A DNA stretch of 6,431 nt, from NCBI GenBank assembly GCA_005889025.1, contig VBCZ01000154.1, positions 10,607 to 17,037 of the forward strand. Reading direction: 5' to 3'. Source of the stretch: Betaproteobacteria bacterium (GTDB taxonomy: Bacteria > Pseudomonadota > Gammaproteobacteria > Burkholderiales > Casimicrobiaceae). Below are positions 6,089 through 6,431 of this stretch, one piece after another (the stretch's first letter is position 1; every line of letters begins with the position of its first letter). The position numbers and the translations under genes are program-made. Under the pieces are notes generated by a model. The model searched no databases. It was not told where the DNA came from and saw only the letters and a list, made by a program, of their open reading frames with translations.

Positions 6089-6194
6089 GATGAGGCATCC
6101 CGCGTGCTGCGACGAAACTGGCGCTGTTCCAACCCATGCTTCGTAGCTGCGGATTTATCCCCGCGCGGTGCTCATAGTGCGCAACGGGGCTTTG

Positions 6195-6203
6195 TGGAAT
6201 AAT
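6195..6203 (+). promoter_or_regulatory. Candidate extended -10 promoter of glcD
   Basis: TGGAATAAT is a TGn extended -10 followed by AATAAT (five of six matches). No good -35 is visible 17 bp upstream (TAGTGC). Transcription would start near 6210, about 15 nt before the glcD ATG, so the leader would be short and has no Shine-Dalgarno sequence. Confidence 0.33.
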
Positions 6204-6224
6204 CGATCTGCAACGTCTTGTCCA

Positions 6225-6431
6225 ATGCTCGATCCAAACGTGCTCGCCGCGCTCGGCGAAATTCTTCCCCCGTCCGCGGTGCTGACCGCTGCGGAGGATA
6301 CTCGCCCCTACGAGTGCGATGGCCTGACGCTGTTTCGCGAACAGCCGCAGGCGGTATTGCTCCCGGAAGACGAGGCGCAGGTCGTCGCGATACTGCGAGT
6401 CTGTCACGCCGCCAACCTTCCGGTGGTCGCT
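6225..6431 (+). CDS. glcD: Glycolate oxidase subunit GlcD, N-terminal fragment (runs off the window)
   Basis: GlcD is the FAD-binding catalytic subunit of glycolate oxidase (GlcDEF), which oxidises glycolate to glyoxylate. Only the first 69 codons are present and the frame is open to the window edge. The translation begins MLDPNVLAALGEILP and contains RPYECDGLTLFREQP, then AVLLPEDEAQVVAIL and CHAANLPVV. This matches the E. coli GlcD start closely in pattern: PYECDGL, then VLP, QV, IL, VCH and PVV, just before the FAD-binding glycine-rich RGAGTGLSGG block that should follow outside the window. The family is about 500 aa long, so roughly 430 residues are missing on the right. The start at 6225 fits family length; no Shine-Dalgarno sequence is visible. 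It is transcribed divergently from the 164-aa gene across a 186-bp gap. Whether glcE and glcF follow cannot be seen. Confidence 0.9.
   Translation, partial: MLDPNVLAALGEILPPSAVLTAAEDTRPYECDGLTLFREQPQAVLLPEDEAQVVAILRVCHAANLPVVA

Noticed and set aside
6159..6189. CCCCG...CGGGG inverted repeat upstream of glcD
   Set aside because: The stem is 5 bp with an interrupted continuation and a large loop, and there is no T-run. It is within chance expectation for this GC content.
1..6431. Mobile elements, CRISPR arrays, tRNA or rRNA genes, phage or defence genes
   Set aside because: No transposase, integrase, regular direct repeats, cloverleaf-like segments or defence-type domains were found on either strand.

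Overview
This window (about 60-65% GC by eye) looks like chromosomal DNA of a free-living proteobacterium, most likely a betaproteobacterium near Burkholderiales. Three things suggest this: a small secreted Tyr/Pro/Gly-rich protein of the PXPV-like type common in that group, a GlcD with the typical PYECDGL start, and high-GC codon use with long antisense shadow ORFs. Lineage is inference; there is no rRNA or marker gene here. Every gene starts and stops cleanly, and I see no mobile element, CRISPR array, tRNA or phage gene.

Layout, left to right. (1) Minus strand, 26-2230: a two-gene operon reading leftward, an M20-family acetylornithine deacetylase (argE-like) followed directly by a zinc deacylase of the succinylglutamate desuccinylase/aspartoacylase family. 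A good sigma70 promoter (TTGACA-17-TATCCT, 2252-2280) precedes it and fixes the argE start at 2230. (2) Plus strand, 2326-3426: a secreted glucose/sorbosone dehydrogenase-type beta-propeller, probably PQQ-dependent. (3) Minus strand, 3430-3744: a 104-aa secreted Tyr/Pro/Gly-rich protein, convergent with gene 2 and only 3 bp from it. (4) Plus strand, 3909-5489: a secreted family 5 (Dpp/Opp-like) ABC substrate-binding protein, flanked on both sides by opposing genes and so transcribed alone. (5) Minus strand, 5544-6038: an unrecognised 164-aa cytoplasmic protein, with a perfect TATAAT and an 18-bp near-palindrome upstream. (6) Plus strand, 6225 to the window end: the first 69 codons of glycolate oxidase subunit GlcD.

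Functionally the region reads as small-molecule scavenging: periplasmic peptide or small-solute capture, hydrolysis of N-acylated amino acids, periplasmic sugar/aldehyde oxidation and glycolate oxidation. The only genes clearly in one transcription unit are the two deacylases; the others are separated by strand switches. No gap between genes exceeds about 190 bp. Bases 1-25 lie beyond the last stop codon and show no supportable feature. I do not see an obviously new system. The most open questions are the natural substrate of the deacylase pair and the role of the 164-aa protein with its palindromic promoter.
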